Positions 5,340 through 5,426 of a DNA stretch of 5,426 nt are shown one piece after another (position 1 is the first letter of the stretch; every line of letters begins with the position of its first letter). The stretch covers positions 1-5,426 of the forward strand of contig JAHENU010000093.1 in NCBI GenBank assembly GCA_018609855.1. Direction: 5' to 3'. The position numbers were made by a program, and so were the translations under genes. Under the pieces are notes generated by a model. It saw nothing but the letters and a program-made list of their open reading frames with translations. It did no database searches and was not told the origin of the DNA. This stretch comes from Candidatus Nanohaloarchaea archaeon (GTDB lineage Archaea > Nanohalarchaeota > Nanosalinia > Nanosalinales > JAHENU01).

Positions 5340-5345
5340 TCACCC
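5340..5345 (-). promoter_or_regulatory. Shine-Dalgarno site GGGTGA for UPF0147, overlapping the upstream stop codon
   Basis: On the minus strand GGGTGA includes the TGA stop (5342-5340) of the upstream gene and stands five bases before ATG 5334. Termination and re-initiation are thus physically coupled. The site decides among the three closely spaced start codons (GTG 5343, ATG 5340, ATG 5334). Confidence 0.6.
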
Positions 5346-5426
5346 TGCTGCATCTTCAGAGTCACCCTGCAGTTCACTCATCTTGTTCTGCAATTTCTTT
5401 TCATGCATCTCCAATGATTGTAATCG
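5340..5426 (-). CDS. C-terminal end of a coiled-coil protein, probably prefoldin subunit beta (5' part beyond window)
   Basis: Of the three minus-strand frames at the right edge, only this one stays open to base 5426. It gives the last 28 residues: RLQSLEMHEKKLQNKMSELQ followed by a polar tail, GDSEDAAG. Leucine/methionine residues spaced in heptads with charged residues between them indicate a coiled-coil helix. The pattern of a leucine, an E-x-HEKKLQ turn and a closing SELQ resembles the final helix of archaeal prefoldin beta, which reads much like LExQExxLQxKLxELQ. Prefoldin beta forms the hexameric chaperone with prefoldin alpha and passes unfolded proteins to the thermosome in the cytosol. 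Only 28 residues are visible, so any coiled-coil protein remains possible. The gene is closely coupled to UPF0147. Confidence 0.5.
   Translation of the reverse strand, partial: RLQSLEMHEKKLQNKMSELQGDSEDAAG

Noticed and set aside
1..5426. CRISPR array, tRNA, rRNA, insertion sequence or defence system
   Set aside because: No regularly spaced repeats, cloverleaf-like segments, transposase motifs, terminal inverted repeats or known defence-protein motifs were seen on either strand.

Overview
The window looks archaeal. The strongest marker is a small protein on the minus strand (5077-5334) that matches UPF0147, a family known essentially from archaea. The truncated gene upstream of it (5340-5426) ends in a coiled coil resembling archaeal prefoldin beta. 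Most starts are preceded by AGGTGA-type Shine-Dalgarno motifs, which fit the archaeal 16S tail. Oligo-T runs without hairpins lie downstream of some genes, and TATA-like boxes lie upstream of others. TGA, TAA and TAG all act as stops, so the code is standard. Very tight gene packing, a bacterial-type zinc adenylate kinase, a bacterial-type thioredoxin-like protein and several unrecognised proteins suggest a small-genome (DPANN-like) archaeon. That placement is inference; no rRNA is present to settle it.

Layout from left to right. (1) 3-1075, plus strand: a compact operon holding the 3' part of adenylate kinase, an unrecognised 94-residue protein and a HIT-family protein. Each start overlaps the end of the gene before it. 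(2) 1062-1616, minus strand: a PRX-like1 thioredoxin-fold protein whose 3' end overlaps the HIT gene tail to tail by 14 bases. (3) 1617-1834: a divergent regulatory region with TATA-like boxes for both directions. (4) 1835-3043, plus strand: an unrecognised 402-residue protein with an acidic, polar N-terminal half, one short hydrophobic segment and a glutamine-rich C-terminal part. (5) 3044-3204: a non-coding leader with a TATA-like box. (6) 3205-4590, plus strand: a complete FAD-dependent pyridine nucleotide-disulfide oxidoreductase. Its family includes dihydrolipoyl, mycothione, glutathione and mercuric reductases. (7) 4623-5054, minus strand: an unrecognised acidic protein. (8) 5077-5426, minus strand: UPF0147 and the end of a probable prefoldin beta, tightly coupled and followed by an oligo-T terminator.

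Functionally, the left operon handles nucleotides (adenylate kinase and a HIT nucleotide hydrolase or transferase). Two thiol-redox proteins (the CNHC thioredoxin-like protein and the disulfide reductase) flank the unknown 402-residue gene. They could belong to one dithiol system, but neither the layout nor the strands prove this. The right edge appears to be a proteostasis unit. No tRNA, rRNA, CRISPR array, insertion sequence or clear horizontally acquired defence system is visible. The most novel content is the 402-residue protein, the 94-residue operon insert and the 121-143-residue minus-strand protein.
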